NCBI GenBank assembly: GCA_964035545.1
Contig: OZ037766.1
Span: 30,899,273-30,963,272 of the forward strand
Length of the DNA stretch: 64,000 nt
Source: Bugula neritina
Taxonomy: Eukaryota; Bryozoa; Gymnolaemata; Cheilostomatida; Bugulidae
Direction of reading: 5' to 3'
The notes under the pieces are model-generated. The model ran no database searches and was not told the DNA's origin. It saw only the letters and a program-made list of their open reading frames with translations. The translations under genes and the position numbers were made by a program. Below, piece after piece: positions 14,810 to 28,833 of the stretch (its first letter is position 1; each line of letters begins with the position of its first letter).

Positions 14810-16430
14810 ACTCGGCATATATATTTTCAATCATTTCGAACTTAAATTTTCAGATTCAACACATGCACGTAAGAGTTTACCGGCAAACAACCTCTTACAT
14901 TAATGTAAATATTCTTGTGAAAATCTATATAGTAATAGTAGATTTGTAAATTCTTAATTTAGGTATATAGCAATCTAAAAGTTATATTAGAATTGCAACA
15001 TCGTTTAGTGACATAAAAAATCGTTTCTATATATATATAACTTATAGCTGAGTTTCCTATTGGTTATTGTTTTTAGCCTATTTCAATTATTAAATATTAC
15101 CAGAGAACCTTCTCTATTTTAGTGCCAAGTTAAGTTATTCTTTTTATTGAGTGCTAACTTAAAATGCTGATAGTTTCATTTTCCCAGCATTTGCAATAAC
15201 ACCTTTAGTTATATTTGAGCTAAAACAATACAAAACTATTGATTAAATGACAAAAACACAGGTTATATTAACTGTGACGATATGGTTTTAATAATTTTTT
15301 TGCAGTACAAAAATAAAAGAAACTATGTTTGCAAGCCGATGGTCTGTGGTACGAATCTCGGTGAGGGCAATTATTTTACATTTTTAAATGGCAATCAACT
15401 AAAAATTTGGCACCAATTAAGATGATTTGGAAAAATTAAAACCGATAGAGTCTTTGTCATAAACAAGCTAAGCATGCAGTTACTATCTGAATTTTTTATG
15501 GTAATGTTTTTAATGGGAGTCATTTTTATCAACTATTTTTCAAAGCATTACTAATTTAAGGTCTTAAAAACATCAAAAAACGAGCTTAAATCTACTCAAT
15601 AAAAAATGCACAAAGCATATTTGTTTTTGGATTATTTTAAAATATTACATACATTCAGATTTTGCTGAATAATTTATTTTAGTTTTACTGTCTACTGTAA
15701 TATTTTTTATTAGCTTATGAAAAGCAGAACTTAACCATGATTATTAGAGAATTTAAAGCAGAAAGCAAATAATATTTGTTCCATTACTCTATTAGAGTGT
15801 TCATATAACAGTTTGGCAAGCAAGAGAGCACAACTCTGCCAGGCCATCAGCAGTTTCAGAAAGACATGATTCCATCTGACGCAGCTGAAGGTTTTTGTAT
15901 AAGCATATCTGCAAAATTTGTGCAAAGAACTACATTTGCAGTATTTTGAATTCAAATTAATTTTAAATTTAAATTTATTTTATCAACTTGTCATATAACC
16001 CATTCTAACTTATAGCTTAGATTAGTGGATCATTTATACAAATTAAAGGCATGTGAATGAAAATTGATCTTCTTTAATTTTAAAGACATTTTCAATGGTA
16101 GTATGTACAATTTTTCCAGTCAAAAATTTGTGTTGGTTTTAATATATAAAGTATTAATTTTACCTGCTCGCACATACCTACAACAAACTTTCATCTTTTT
16201 AAACTTGGGTCATCTGTAGTTGAGTGCTATATATAAAATATTGGAGTTGAGGTCTAAATATTTCAAAATGTTCAAAAGATGACATTCTACCATTTATCAA
16301 CTGAATGGGTATGTGTTAACATTTTAGTAGTAATGCATACAAAGCGTAACATTATGAGATTAAGTTTTACTCAAAACGTAATGAAGTTGAGTCGTAGAGA
16401 AATAGTGAGTAACAATTGTGCATAAATCAT
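14810..16430. other. Extra sequence in the second array unit
   Basis: This stretch has no counterpart in the shorter units; similarity to the region upstream of gene 1 resumes at about 16440. Apart from the 15306 piece, no gene was seen. Confidence 0.45.
15306..15360 (+). pseudogene. Possible displaced C-terminal piece of the decayed peptide gene
   Basis: TTTTTTGCAG precedes a 55-base open segment that ends at GTGAGG. It encodes NYVCKPMVCG, resembling the terminal VCKRPC / VCVRRC of the intact peptides. Splicing it to the piece at 14725 through the only nearby GT puts it out of frame, so the pair does not form a working gene as read. Confidence 0.3.
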
Positions 16431-16733
16431 CAAATTTTTATCCTAAAGTCTGCATAACAATAAAACTATATAATAATATAATATATATAAATATACAACA
16501 GAAGCTAACTGAATTAAATATTTACTATTGTTTTCAAAGCTTTTGTTGTATAATATCAAAACACTAAAAATATCAACAAGAAGGAGCAAAAAACACATAA
16601 CTTTCAAATTCATGAGCAGTAGTAGAAAATGAAAAATCCGCATGCCAAATAAGAACTGCGATGTAAGCATGTATAATAATTAAAATAGAAACAGGAAAAT
16701 TCAAAGAAGATTAATTAATTTGTTTTTTTTTGC

Positions 16734-16858
16734 AGAGTCACATGTCTAGTGTATGTAGCCAAGCTTTGTTCGATTGCAAAACTTTCTCAGTATAAAAGCT
16801 GGAGACAAACTTGTGAAAGTTATAACTGATAGTGTTTCAACTACCACAGTCAAACAAA
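16734..16858 (+). promoter_or_regulatory. TATA promoter and non-coding exon 1 of peptide gene 2
   Basis: GAGTCACATGTCTAGTG, then TATAAAAG at 16791. The leader ends AAACAAA|GTGAGT at 16858/16859, matching the other three units. Confidence 0.75.
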
Positions 16859-17690
16859 GTGAGTATTTAAATACTATATGTTAATTAATATATTGTAAAC
16901 TTATTAAAATTTTATGGTAAAGTTGCAAAATAAAATTACTTTGTTGAGAAAACTGTCAAAATAATTGTTTCACTTTTATCGTAAGTCACCAAAACTTTAA
17001 TCTTTTATTTCACGAAAATACAGTATTGTGAAGATACTAAAATGAAATTTTGATGAAAATAATTTGTTGAGGTTTATTTTATTTATTTGATATATATTTT
17101 TATAGTTATGATTAAAACTTTGGTATTTTGGTAGCTGATACCTTCAACTGGTTGCTTTTTTGTATAACAGAGTGAATAATCAAACTGGTAACTTAGAAAT
17201 GAGCTTTGCCAATAAAAAGTTGATTTTAAATTTATTCTCTTTTATAGCAAACTTGAAAATTTGCGGAGCTATGTTTTTATCAACTTTTTCTACAATAAAA
17301 TTATTTTGATTTTGCTCTGAAACTATAAAAATCAAATTTAAAAAATATGAAAGTTCTATTTTTCTAAAAGATGCATTTGAATAGACTGAAATTGACTTCT
17401 GTGACTAATTTTTTGTCTATAAATCAATCAGCAAAAACAATTTAAATAAATTCGAATAAAAAACACTTGGCACAAAACACCCACAAGACAAATGTCTTAT
17501 TTGCTAAAGTTATCTTGCTACTCCCTTCCCTGAAATAATTCTAATCTCATGACTGCATATTATAGATGCTGCACACAAAAACATGTTTTAAATTGTTCAG
17601 AAAATTAATTAAACACCTTGCTGGAATAAACTTACAATTCAGATTGGATGTCTTCTAACATTTTACGTTTTGAATTTAAAGAAAATCATC

Positions 17691-18127
17691 ATGAAGGTTC
17701 TTTTCCTGGTTGTTGTCATTGCTGTTTGTCTCATGACCTTTGCCCCAGCTACTGAGGCTCGCAGACCGCCTCCTAAAGTAAGTAACATAATTATCTATCT
17801 ACAGAGTTGACGTTTTGGGTTGCAAGTTATAAATAAGCTAATTGCACTTGGTTCAGCTTTGAAATATTTGTTACAAGATCTTAATTTAGCTAAAGTCTTG
17901 CATATTATTCTCTATATTTAATCAAACTATAGCATGATTTTATAAAGAAAGCTTCACTATTTATCTTGACCTGCATTTGTATAGATTACTGCTGGCATAT
18001 ATTCATCTGGTAATATAATTGTTCATAGAGATGTTGTCAGTATGCTTACCGGACAGTATGCCGCGGCTATGGATACTACCCTAGGTGCATCCAAAAGAAA
18101 GTATGCAAACGTCCCTGCTACCATTAA
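17691..18127 (+). CDS. Secreted cationic six-cysteine peptide, gene 2 (61 aa)
   Basis: Exons 17691-17777 and 18029-18127 join in phase 0. The signal peptide is nearly identical to that of gene 1; the linker after it is RRPPPK. The mature region keeps CC-X7-C-X8-C-X5-C-X3-C and the signature CRGYGYYPRC. It has eight Lys/Arg and no acidic residue and is richer in Tyr and Pro than gene 1. AATAAA lies at about 18272. The signal exon is far more conserved than the mature exon, a pattern common in defence-peptide families. Confidence 0.85.
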
Positions 18128-18906
18128 TCTGGGCTAATCTATGACCACCAATTCAAACATGGCTCTGGATATGGACATGGAAAAACTATAAAACAACACA
18201 CATTTCTACTAATTTGTTAATAATTTTTTGACTACTATTTTTATATTGATTAAAGATTTTTCTTGATAAAAAATAAATGGCATTATAAAACTGAAATATA
18301 AGAGTATCAAAAGAAGGAACAGAAAAGTTTATGCATGCAGCTTAGTAACAACTGAAACTTTTAAAAGAGCAATGCCCGCAACATAATAGTTGAGTAGCTT
18401 TGAAAATGTGAAAATTTTTTTGAAATAATGATTCAAGTGCCATTAATGTCAATAAGTCAGATTGAGCAGTCTATCAATGATATAAAATTTGTTAGCAAGC
18501 AAAATATCTATGAAATTATAAAATAGTTGATGGGGCTACTTTTAAAAGATTTTTTTCAATTTTCATTTAAAACATATTCATCATCTCACAGCCAGCAGCA
18601 AAATGGCAACAACTGGTAGATCCATTTATATCAGGGGCCAGGGGGGAGGGTGTTATAACTGGACAAGTGGGTGTTGAGTTTTAAGAAGAGTAAAACTTGA
18701 AAAGCTAAAAAGTAAAAAATAGTCCCACTCCAGATGCATAACAATTGTTGATCTATCTAGCAGCTAGTGGCCCATCTAAAGCAATAATACATTTTAAACA
18801 AGAAAGAGTAAATTCCATAGTTATTACTGTATTTTTGATAGTCATATTAGTTGTGTTTAAACTCAGACCTGATACACTCGTGTTACTATAACATTATATA
18901 TAGATG

Positions 18907-18955
18907 TTTGATTGATTGATCGATCGATTGATTGATTGATAGATTGATTGATTGG

Positions 18956-18994
<39 letters not shown>

Positions 18995-18998
18995 ATTT
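18907..18998. repeat. (GATT)n microsatellite
   Basis: Tetranucleotide GATT/TTGA run of about 90 bp with a few GATC and GGTT variants, in the spacer between peptide genes 2 and 3. Confidence 0.95.
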
Positions 18999-20526
18999 AT
19001 TATATACATATCATGCACAGACATGAAGACACATTGCCAAACTCAGTGTAAACACTGGCCAAAATAACTAGGCATGAACAGAAATAGAAAAAAAATTTAG
19101 AACTCTTTTGGATTATTTAAAATAAACGATCATTCCAAGTATTTACAAGATGTCATAAAAAGCTATCTCTTCTCTGCATGTTCCTTTATGTTTGATGGTT
19201 CAATATCTTCCAGAAGGGCATTGACTCAAACACCCATTGAAAAAATGGCCATCGCCAACTATATATTTGATGGCAATTGCTTTAGTCATAGTTTCTGAAC
19301 ACACAAATCTTTTATATTTCATGATATACCCAAATACCAAATTTAGAGCAGTCTTGGAAAATCTTTATGATAGCTTTTTGTCACTGGCATAGATACAAGT
19401 TAAAAAAATAGGTAAACAATAGGAGATGAGGGACATGATGAAACTTTTGAATGAAATATTTGCTATAAAAGGTTTAGAACTAAAATACACGCAAAGTTAT
19501 CTAAAATTTATGTAGATTATTCAATAATACTTGCACTTTGCTTTCATTGAACAATTAATTTGATATTTTAGGTTACAATTAATCTAACATAACATGTGGT
19601 TTGTGATCCAAATACTGAAATATATAAAACCTGTCGCTAACTTTTATTTGAATATTTTTATTATTATTGACCAATCAGAGGCAAAAAAAATTTTTCTAGC
19701 TATTTGTATCTCTTTTGGTAAAAGATGAATCAAATATTTGAAGTGGGGCTAGTCAATGCCTGTCACCCAAACAAGGAAACCTAACTCTTCAGTCAACTGT
19801 AAAATAGTGATAGACAGGGAAGTAGGAAATGCAGATAATATTTATTATTGTCACCTGCCAATAGTTCACGGCTACAAAACAGTTGAAGGTACACTTGTAC
19901 GCGCCTATATATGAAACTGTTTGCTATATAATAAAGCTTTTTTGTTTCATATGTTTAAATCAGTTTCATAATGAATTATTACAGGCACAGTTTTTATTAG
20001 TTCTTACAAAAGAACTATAATAATGCAAGTTAATGGAAAACCTCATTTTGTTAACGTCATTGCTGTGTCTACTTATCATAAAAATGACTTAAGTTTTTGG
20101 AGCACAAACGAGCAACAAAATTTAAATATCACAGCTGTCTATTTAAGCAGTTACCTAATAAAAGGCACGACTGCCTAAAGGCTAACATTACATAATTATA
20201 CCCTATATATATATATATATATATATATTAACTTTAACGAAGATGTTGCTGTTTGTAGATCACGTATATTTTAGCTTGTGTGTTTGATTTTATGCTGTGT
20301 TAACAAACAGCAAGCACAACTATGTTATAAATATTTAATAGCAATTGACTAAAACTTTAGAACCAAGCTAATTTAGAGAAATCAAAGTTGGAGTTGTTTT
20401 GTTATAAACAAGCTAAGCATGCAGTTATGTTAAATTCACGGGCAGTAGTAGTAGGAGGAAATGAAAAGTTCACATGCCAAATGAAAGCTGCGTGTAAGCA
20501 TGTACAGGGAAATGCAAAGAAGATTC

Positions 20527-20669
20527 ATTAATTTGTCTTTCTGTTGAGTCATATGTTTAGTGTATGTAGCAAAGCTTTATTAAATTGCAAAACTTTCTCA
20601 GTATAAAAGCTGGAGACAAACTTGAGAAAGTTATAACTGATAGTGTTTCAACTACCACAGTCAAACAAA
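20527..20669 (+). promoter_or_regulatory. TATA promoter and non-coding exon 1 of peptide gene 3
   Basis: TGAGTCATATGTTTAGTG, then TATAAAAG at 20602. The leader ends AAACAAA|GTGAGT at 20669/20670. Confidence 0.75.
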
Positions 20670-21477
20670 GTGAGTATTTATAAATACTATGTGATGGTTA
20701 TTATACTGTAAATTTATTAAAATGTTATGATAATTAAAGTTGCAAAATAAAAATACATTTCTAAGAAAACAGTCAAAATAATTGTTTTACTTTTATCTTA
20801 AGCTAACAAAATATTAATTCAGTTTTATTTCCTGAAGATACAATACTGTGAAAATAACAAAATGAAACTCTAATAAATTTTTTTTTGAGGTTTATTTTAT
20901 TTATTTAGTTTATATTTTCATAATTTTAATTAAATCTTTGGTATTTTGGTAGCTGATACCTTCAACTGGTTGCTTTTTTGTATAACATAGTGAATAATCA
21001 AACTGGTAACTTAGAAATGAGCTTTTATGCCTATAAAAATTATTTTTAAATTTATCCTGTTCAGCAAGCCTAAAAACTTGTTGAGTCATACTTTTACCAA
21101 ATTTTTCTGCAATAAAATTCTAATTGCAGTCTAAAACTAAAATCAAATTGAAAAGATTTGAAAATTTAACTTTTTCAAAAATGCATTTGAATTGACTGGA
21201 ATCAATTTTTTTGACTAGGTTTTTGCCTATAACTCAATCAGCAAAGACAATTGATAAATAAATTTGAATAAAAACACTTTTTATAAAATTACCACAAGAC
21301 AAAATGTTTACTTGCTGAAACAATCTTGCTATTTTTCGATCATGCTAGTCTCATGGCTACTATGCAAAAAAAGCTTTTTTTTCAAAAGTTATAAATTAAA
21401 AAACTCGCTGGAAAACCTTGCAATTTACATTTGATATATTCTAACATTTTATATTTTAAATTTGCAGAAAAATCATC

Positions 21478-21909
21478 ATGAAGGTTCTTTTCTTTGTTGT
21501 TGTCATTGCTGCTTGTCTGATGACTTTTGCCTCAGCTAATGGAGCTAATAGACCGCTTCAGCAGACAGTGAGTTTAACATGTAAATATTTATCTTTAGAG
21601 TTGACTTTCAGGTTGCTATTAAAAGCTGATTGTCTTACAATTCAAATATTTGTTACAAAAGTTGAATTTGGCCAAAGTCTGGTATCTCATTCTCTATTAA
21701 ATAAACTGAAAAACGATTTCACAAAAAAGATACCAATATTTATCAAAACCTGCATTTGTGTACATTATTGTTAGCATATATTGATCTGGTAATGTAATTG
21801 TTTACAGAATCGATGTTGTCGGTATGAATACGAAAGATTTTGCCATGGCCTTGGATATGACAGGAAATGTTTTGATAAGAAAGTGTGCATACTCGATTGC
21901 TACCACTAA
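21478..21909 (+). CDS. Secreted six-cysteine peptide, gene 3, acidic variant (63 aa)
   Basis: Exons 21478-21567 and 21808-21909 join in phase 0 (donor GTGAGT, acceptor TTTACAG). The signal peptide starts MKVLFFVVVIAACLM. The mature region keeps the six-cysteine spacing and CHGLGYDRKC, but has seven Lys/Arg against five Asp/Glu, so its net charge is only about +2, against +8 to +11 in its paralogues. No clear AATAAA was found where genes 1, 2 and 4 have one. It may have a changed target or role, or be early in decay; the frame and cysteines are intact. Confidence 0.8.
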
Positions 21910-24504
21910 CTTGGGCTAATCTATAACTAGCAAATCGAACATGGCTCTGGGTATGGGCTTTGAAAAACTAAACAACATACGTTTCTTTTAATTTTCTAAT
22001 AATTTTTAACCATTTTTATATATTGATTGACATGACATTGTATCTCATTACATAGTTGTTACAATATATAACAAATTGCAAAAGTACTATTGCCTATATA
22101 TATTTAAAATAGACAACACTAAACATTTTGCTGCAGATACATGCAAATAGCTGATGAGGCTATACTTTTAAAAGAAACTTTCCCATTTCTATATTAAGAA
22201 TATCCTCATCATATATCACAGCCAGCAGCAAAACTCCTGCAACTGTAAGCAGATATATTTTTATATCAGAGAGGGGGAGGGGTGTGCGTGTTGAGTTTTA
22301 TGTTGTTTTACTACAAAAAAACACTGCAGGAGTTAGGAATACATGCAATGAATTGATAACATGTAAAACTAATCTTAGCTTTAATATATATAGTCCACTT
22401 TTTTGTGTTTTCAAGTATATAACATTCTACTTTCAGTTTGCGAAAGCATTAGTTTAAACTGTACTTTAAGGATTAAGTAATTTCCCTGTTCCTTGCCAGC
22501 TCTAATTTAAAATGTTCTATGGCAGACTTGTACAAAATCTATCAACATAAAAATTAAATGCAGACGTGCATTTCTGTAATAATATAAAAGCTAAATAAAT
22601 TATTGAAAACAAGAAAGATTTCACACTAGAAAACAAGTAACTTTTTGATGGTAGCATGCCAACTTTTATCTCAACTACTTTATGTTAAAATTATAGATCT
22701 AATATAATGCTGCAAATGATAAATTTACTTTGCTTGCATTATTAATTAACATTTTTTTAAAGTGTTGGTCAGAAACAAAATATTTTGTTGGTTGAGTACT
22801 TTTTATATTGTTTTGAAACTTATGAATGAGTTTATTTAGTTTTTTAACTGGGGTACCTTATATCAGTATTTTTTACAAATATAAGAAAAGCAAAACTTGA
22901 TTAAAAGGAAACAGTTTTAGTTGAGATGCATAAATGTTTTTGATCTCTCTAGCTGTGGTCCATGTATAAAGCAACAGTAAATATTAAGCAAAGCATACTA
23001 TTCATGTGGGCCTATTTTTGGTAGTTATTTTAGTTGCGCTTAAACTCACACCTGATACACTACATAGCAATACTATAAGACTGTAAATAAGTGTTCATAA
23101 TCTAAGATTTATGCAGATCATTCATGTTACACTTGCACTTTGCTTTCATTGCAAATTGATATTTCAGGTTATGATTAATCTATAAGCATAACATTTGGTC
23201 CGTGATCCAAATTATACTGAAATATGTATAGAAAACCTTTTACCAAACTGTAATTGAATATTATTATTCAAATTAACCAATCAGAGGCAAGAAAATTTAG
23301 TTAGCCTATATTCATGTATCTTTTTTGGTAAACACAATTATCAAAGATTCGAAGTGTGGCTTATAGTCAATGCCTGTCACTTAAACAAGGAAACTTGACT
23401 TGTCAGTCAACCATGCATGAAATAGTAATAGACCGTGAAGAAGGAAATGCAGATAATGTTTATTATTGTGACCTGCCAATAGTTCACGGGCTACAAAACA
23501 GTTTAACGTACACTTGCAGTAATGAAACTTTTTTGTAATTTGCTACATAATAATTAAAGCTTGGTTGTTTCATATTTTTAAATCTGATTCATAAAGAGTT
23601 GCAAGACACTTTTTTATGAGTTTTTACAGAAGAACTATACTAAGGCAAGTTTGTGCATGGTAAAACTAATTCTATATTAACATCAAATTGTTGCGTTAAC
23701 CTATAATAAAGTATGGCATAGATTTTTGAGTGAAAACTAGCAAAAAAATTTCAGCACCAAAATTTAAATATCACAGCTGTCTATTTAAGCAATTAGCTAA
23801 TAAAAGGCAGGACTGCCTGGGGGCTCACATAACATAATTATACCCTGAACGCTTTAGTACTGGTTTAATATCAAAGGATCAAGCTTTCCTATAAGTTAAT
23901 TATATATAAGCGCTTCTTTCAAATATAAGGCAGTATATATCCACTATTTTGGCTAATCAACATACCAAGTTTGAGAGATGTTATGCTGAAGTAGCATCTT
24001 TGCAAATTCAAAGAATTTGTAGCCATAACACTGTGAATTAATATATACGATCATATTTCTCTAAAATGGAGAAGTCTATTTACATGAATAATTTCAATGA
24101 TTCCACTGCACTATTTAACTCTTTTTATGCAAGTTTTCATGATGACTGAGCTTTCTCTAATTTCATAAATTGCCAGATGATAGTTATGCATCATGTAGGA
24201 ACAGGGTATTGTCAACATTTGATAAGTAACCCTGGGAAATAAGCTGAATTAAATATACTCATGCATGATTGTGAAGAAATTGCTCTATATGTATTAAAAT
24301 AATCCAACATAACAAAAAATTAAAGAAGTAACAGAAAAAAATAAATAGCTCTAAAATTCATGAGCAACCCAAGCGCTGACAAAAGGAATAACTTAAAAAG
24401 GTGGGGCAGAAAATGAAAAATCATAATGCAAAATTAAAACTGGGTGTAAACTTGCATAATAATCAAAAGGGAGGCAGGCAAATGCAAAGAAGATTAATTC
24501 ATTT

Positions 24505-24646
24505 GTCTTCTTGTAGAGTCACATGTCTATAGATCAGTAGAAAAGCTTTCTTTATAGGTTACAAAATTTTCTCAGTATAAAAGCTGGACAGAAACTCAAG
24601 AAAATTATAACTGATAGTGTCTCAACTATAGCGAAGCATAAACAAA
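24505..24646 (+). promoter_or_regulatory. TATA promoter and non-coding exon 1 of peptide gene 4
   Basis: GAGTCACATGTCTATAG, then TATAAAAG at 24576. The leader ends AAACAAA|GTGAGT at 24646/24647. It is the most diverged of the four promoter copies. Confidence 0.7.
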
Positions 24647-24883
24647 GTGAGTATATTCGAATATTCTTCAAGTTAATAAATTTTTTAGTCATTTGAAATT
24701 ATTGATAAGGTTAAGAAGTGCAATTACGTTTTTACAAAATCAAGTATAATAATTTACAAGAATTTTTATACAAGTTGCAGCGATTTTCGGTTCAATTTCA
24801 CTTCATAAAAATGTGATATTTTAAAAATATTAAACAAAAATTAAAAGAAAAATATTTTTTAAAGTTTGTTTCATTTGTTCAAT

Positions 24884-24885
<2 letters not shown>

Positions 24886-24977
<92 letters not shown>
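24886..24977. repeat. (TA)n run on the 5' side of ribozyme copy 2
   Basis: Pure TA run of about 92 bp inside intron 1 of peptide gene 4. Confidence 0.97.
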
Positions 24978-24979
<2 letters not shown>

Positions 24980-25005
24980 CTATTGCGAAGGTGTGGGCCA
25001 TGGTA

Positions 25006-25162
<157 letters not shown>

Positions 25163-25767
25163 CAAATTATTATTTGAAACTTTGATTTTTCATTGTCTTA
25201 CAGATTACAATTTAAACTGGCTGCTATTCTGTATTAGATATAGTGAATAATCAGATGTGCAGCTGAAAATAAGCTTTTGTAAATAAAAGTTAGCTTTAAA
25301 GTTATTTTGTTTAGCAAACTTAAAGTTTTTCTGAAATATATATTTTTACCAATTTTTTTACAATGGATTTATTTTGATTTTGCTATGACACTGAAAGCAA
25401 ATTTAAAAAATAGCAATGTATAACTTTCTAAAAAAACTATATATGAATTGACTGAAGTTGATTTTTGAAAAACATTTTTGTTTATATACTAGCAATTCAA
25501 GTAGCAAAAAGAAACAGTTTCAATAAATTTTGATTAACAAATCTTGGCATAAACTATTTATGCAGATGACAAAATGCTTAGTTGTTAAAACTAAATAAGT
25601 ATGTAGTAAATAGTAACATAACTGCATATATATATAGCTGCTAAATCATGAAAAGTATGATTTTCCAAAAATTAATTACACACATTATTACTGAAATCAC
25701 ACTGCAATTCATAGATCACAATTAATGTTTTATTATATTGCAATGTTTGAATTTACAGAAAATCATC

Positions 25768-26198
25768 ATGAAGGTTCTATTTCTTGTCGCTGTCATTGCT
25801 ATTTGTCTGATGACCTTTGCCCCAGCCACAGGAGATGATACATCAGCTATAACTGAGGAAGGTAGACGAATTCATAGGAGAGTAAGTTATAGTACCATTG
25901 TCTGTCTTCAGAGTTAACTTTTTGTGTCATAAGTAAAAGGTATTAGGTTTTTATTTCTGTGTTGAAAGAGTTGTTATACAAAATCTGAATTTGCCAAAGT
26001 CTGGTGTCTCATTCTCTATGACTACTAAGCAATACAAGCATTTGTATGCATTACTGTTAGCATATATCAATCTGGTAATATAATTGTTTACAGAAATGTT
26101 GTCAGTATGGTGTCAAGAAAGTGTGCTATGGCCAGGGATATCGAAGACGTTGTCGCAAACAGAGAGTGTGTGTACGTCGTTGCTATATATACCATTAA
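25768..26198 (+). CDS. Secreted cationic six-cysteine peptide, gene 4, with acidic prosegment (72 aa)
   Basis: Exons 25768-25881 and 26094-26198 join in phase 0. The signal peptide starts MKVLFLVAVIAICLM. Unlike its paralogues it is followed by an acidic stretch (GDDTSAITEEG) and then a basic RRIHRR, which looks like a charge-neutralising propeptide with a dibasic processing site. The mature region has the six-cysteine spacing, CYGQGYRRRC and eleven Lys/Arg with no acidic residue, the most cationic of the array. The C-terminus is CYIYH rather than CYH. AATAAA is at about 26317. Intron 1 contains the hammerhead repeat. Confidence 0.85.
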
Positions 26199-26339
26199 TC
26201 TGGGCTAACATATGACCACCAATTCAAACATGGCTCTAGATATGGACTTGGAAAAACTGAACAACACACATTTTTTTACTACTATTTTTATATTGATTTG
26301 ATTTTTGTTGGCAAAGAATAAATGCGGCATTATAAAACT

Positions 26340-28800
26340 CAGTCAGCGAGCAAACTTTTATAGTTATTAAAACTACACAAATAAGATACATTGAACACCA
26401 GAAATATAAGAGAAAATAATATAATAATATACTGCTTCAAACCAAACAGCTGTTTGATGGCAGCCATTTTGACTTGCATGGAATACATTGTATTTATTTT
26501 ATAGGCATATTTCAAAATTTGCTATTATGTTGTTTGACACAAGTTACATACATGGTATAGCTTGCATATGATTGCAAGTCATAACTTAAGTTTAAGTCAA
26601 CATTGAGCATCTGACATTTATTGACTTAATTCACAGATAGATTGTTGTTGCTGTATATTTGCTTTAGTTTATTTAATTATAATTAAAAGAGAAATACTCT
26701 GGTCATGTTATGATTATACTATAATACAAATATTTTGCCAGAGAATAATAGTAATTTCTGGTTTAATCTTTTTATCATTATACATTTTAAAATATATTAA
26801 CCTTATTTGAAAGTCAACATTTGTCTATAACAGCTACACTGCTAATTATATTTGTTTGTTGTTTGTTTAATGGTATAAAAAGCTAGTATTTTTTGTGTGT
26901 TTCTTTGGCTCAATTACTTTATGTTGAAAGCGTATAAATCTAAAAATATACTGCATTACTCTGCTTGTATTATAAAATAAGACTTCAAATTAGCAGCCAT
27001 AAAATTTTGGTAAATATCAGTACATTTCTCTATTTAAGCTTGCATTAGGTTAAAGCATATACAATTAGGCTGCTTTTTAAGTTTTTTAAAAGTGATAATT
27101 TTCATTTTGTTTAATTTTGTTATTTAGTGCAGCTATCTTGCACCATTCTTTACAAATCTAAAAATGCAAAAAAGCAAGTAGTTTCATGTCTGATGGTATA
27201 AAATGGTTATAAATTTGTCTAGCACTATCCCATATATAATAAACTCATGCATGGTATTTAATTAGACAAAACTCGGTAATTCTTTTATTCATGAATCTTC
27301 GATAGTCCTATTAGTTGACATACTTTTATGAATAGATTATAAATGAGTTTTTATAGCTTAAGATTTATGCATGCAGATCTTTTATTAGCTTGCAGCTCTT
27401 TTATTGCAGTTTATTATGGTTGGTGATCAGAAAGTGCACTTTATAACCAAAGATATCCCTGCCATGAGCATATACAGTAAAGAACATATTAAAACATTAT
27501 AATTACATTGACCAATCAGATGCAATAAAATTATGCTGATTGTTGGAAGCTATTTGCATTCCTTGTATAAAACGCCTAAATTTAATCAAATAAAAATTGT
27601 TATAGGGTGGGTCAACCCTTATTGCTGTCACCATACCCAACTTTCCAGACAACTATAAAATAGCGCTAGACCATATATAAATATTCAAATGAGTTTATTA
27701 TATTGAGCGCTCAAATGGTCAAGGGTGGCATAAAAAGTAGTTGAAAGGAAACTTAGTTATAATAGGACGCTATACTTGTATAGCTTTTGCTACATAATAA
27801 GTAAAGCTATGTTAGTGCATACATTTAAATTTGTTTTATGATGGGATGGGCGTCGTATTATTCGCTGGATTTCACAGAAACATTTTATTAAACTAAGTTG
27901 ATGGTAAACCTCATTCTATTGAAACTGTTGTAGCGATTACTTATATTGATAAATGGCGAAGATTGTCAAGCGTAAACTATAGAAAACAAGTTTGAATATC
28001 GCTAGTCTAAGTAGTTATCTAATAAAAGGCCCGTCTATTTAAACTTTAAAAGCTGACAAAATAATCTAATCATGTCCTCATTGCTTTAGTACTGATTTAA
28101 TATAAAAAGCTAAAACATTCCTAAGTTACTATATAATTACTAATTGCTTTTGTCTAAAACAATCTATAATATACACACTAAATTGGTTGATCCTGTACGC
28201 CTGTTTCCTGTTGTCTAGTTTATTATATGGAATACAATTATACAATGACATTTCGTGAAAAAAAGATATGCAACTGTTAAAACTTTTCTCTTCTCACTGA
28301 AAACTTGGTGTCTGATATAGGCTATTATATACCTGTATTTCTCTTTAGTTACATAGATATATCCAACATTAAACGACTCACGTATACACTTTTAATCTCA
28401 TTTATAGCAAAGCTCTCTATATAACCACTTTACTTTAAATATATATAGCCACTTAGTAATAATGTGCTATAAATACTTAATGTTACATTTTTTTGTAACA
28501 TTTTAAGCTAAATTAATGTTTTTAAATGGAGTCAGCTAGAAAAATTGAATCGCGTTTAAAGTTTTTTTAGCATGTTTTAAATTGAGATATTAAAAGACTT
28601 TTATCCTTTTGTGTTATATACAAGCATTTATAATTTTATAATTGGGTTTTTATTATAATAAACAAATATCTATACATACATTTTATTTCAGATCTTGACA
28701 TTTATAATAAATCGAATAAAAAGCATTAAAATGTTTGTTCAATGGAACCCACTAGGTTGCTTTAACAAATAAAGTCCCTCAATAGATACATGCACGTTCA
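26340..28800. other. Spacer and gene-less fifth array unit
   Basis: About 27380-28110 carries degenerate array landmarks (GGGTGGGTCAACCC...TGTCACC, then GATGGTAAACCTCATTC and AATAAAAGGC...CTGAC), but no promoter, signal exon or cysteine exon was found. The rest is featureless AT-rich DNA. Confidence 0.5.
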
Positions 28801-28833
28801 TAGAAGCTATACACAACAGTTTTAAATAAAAAT

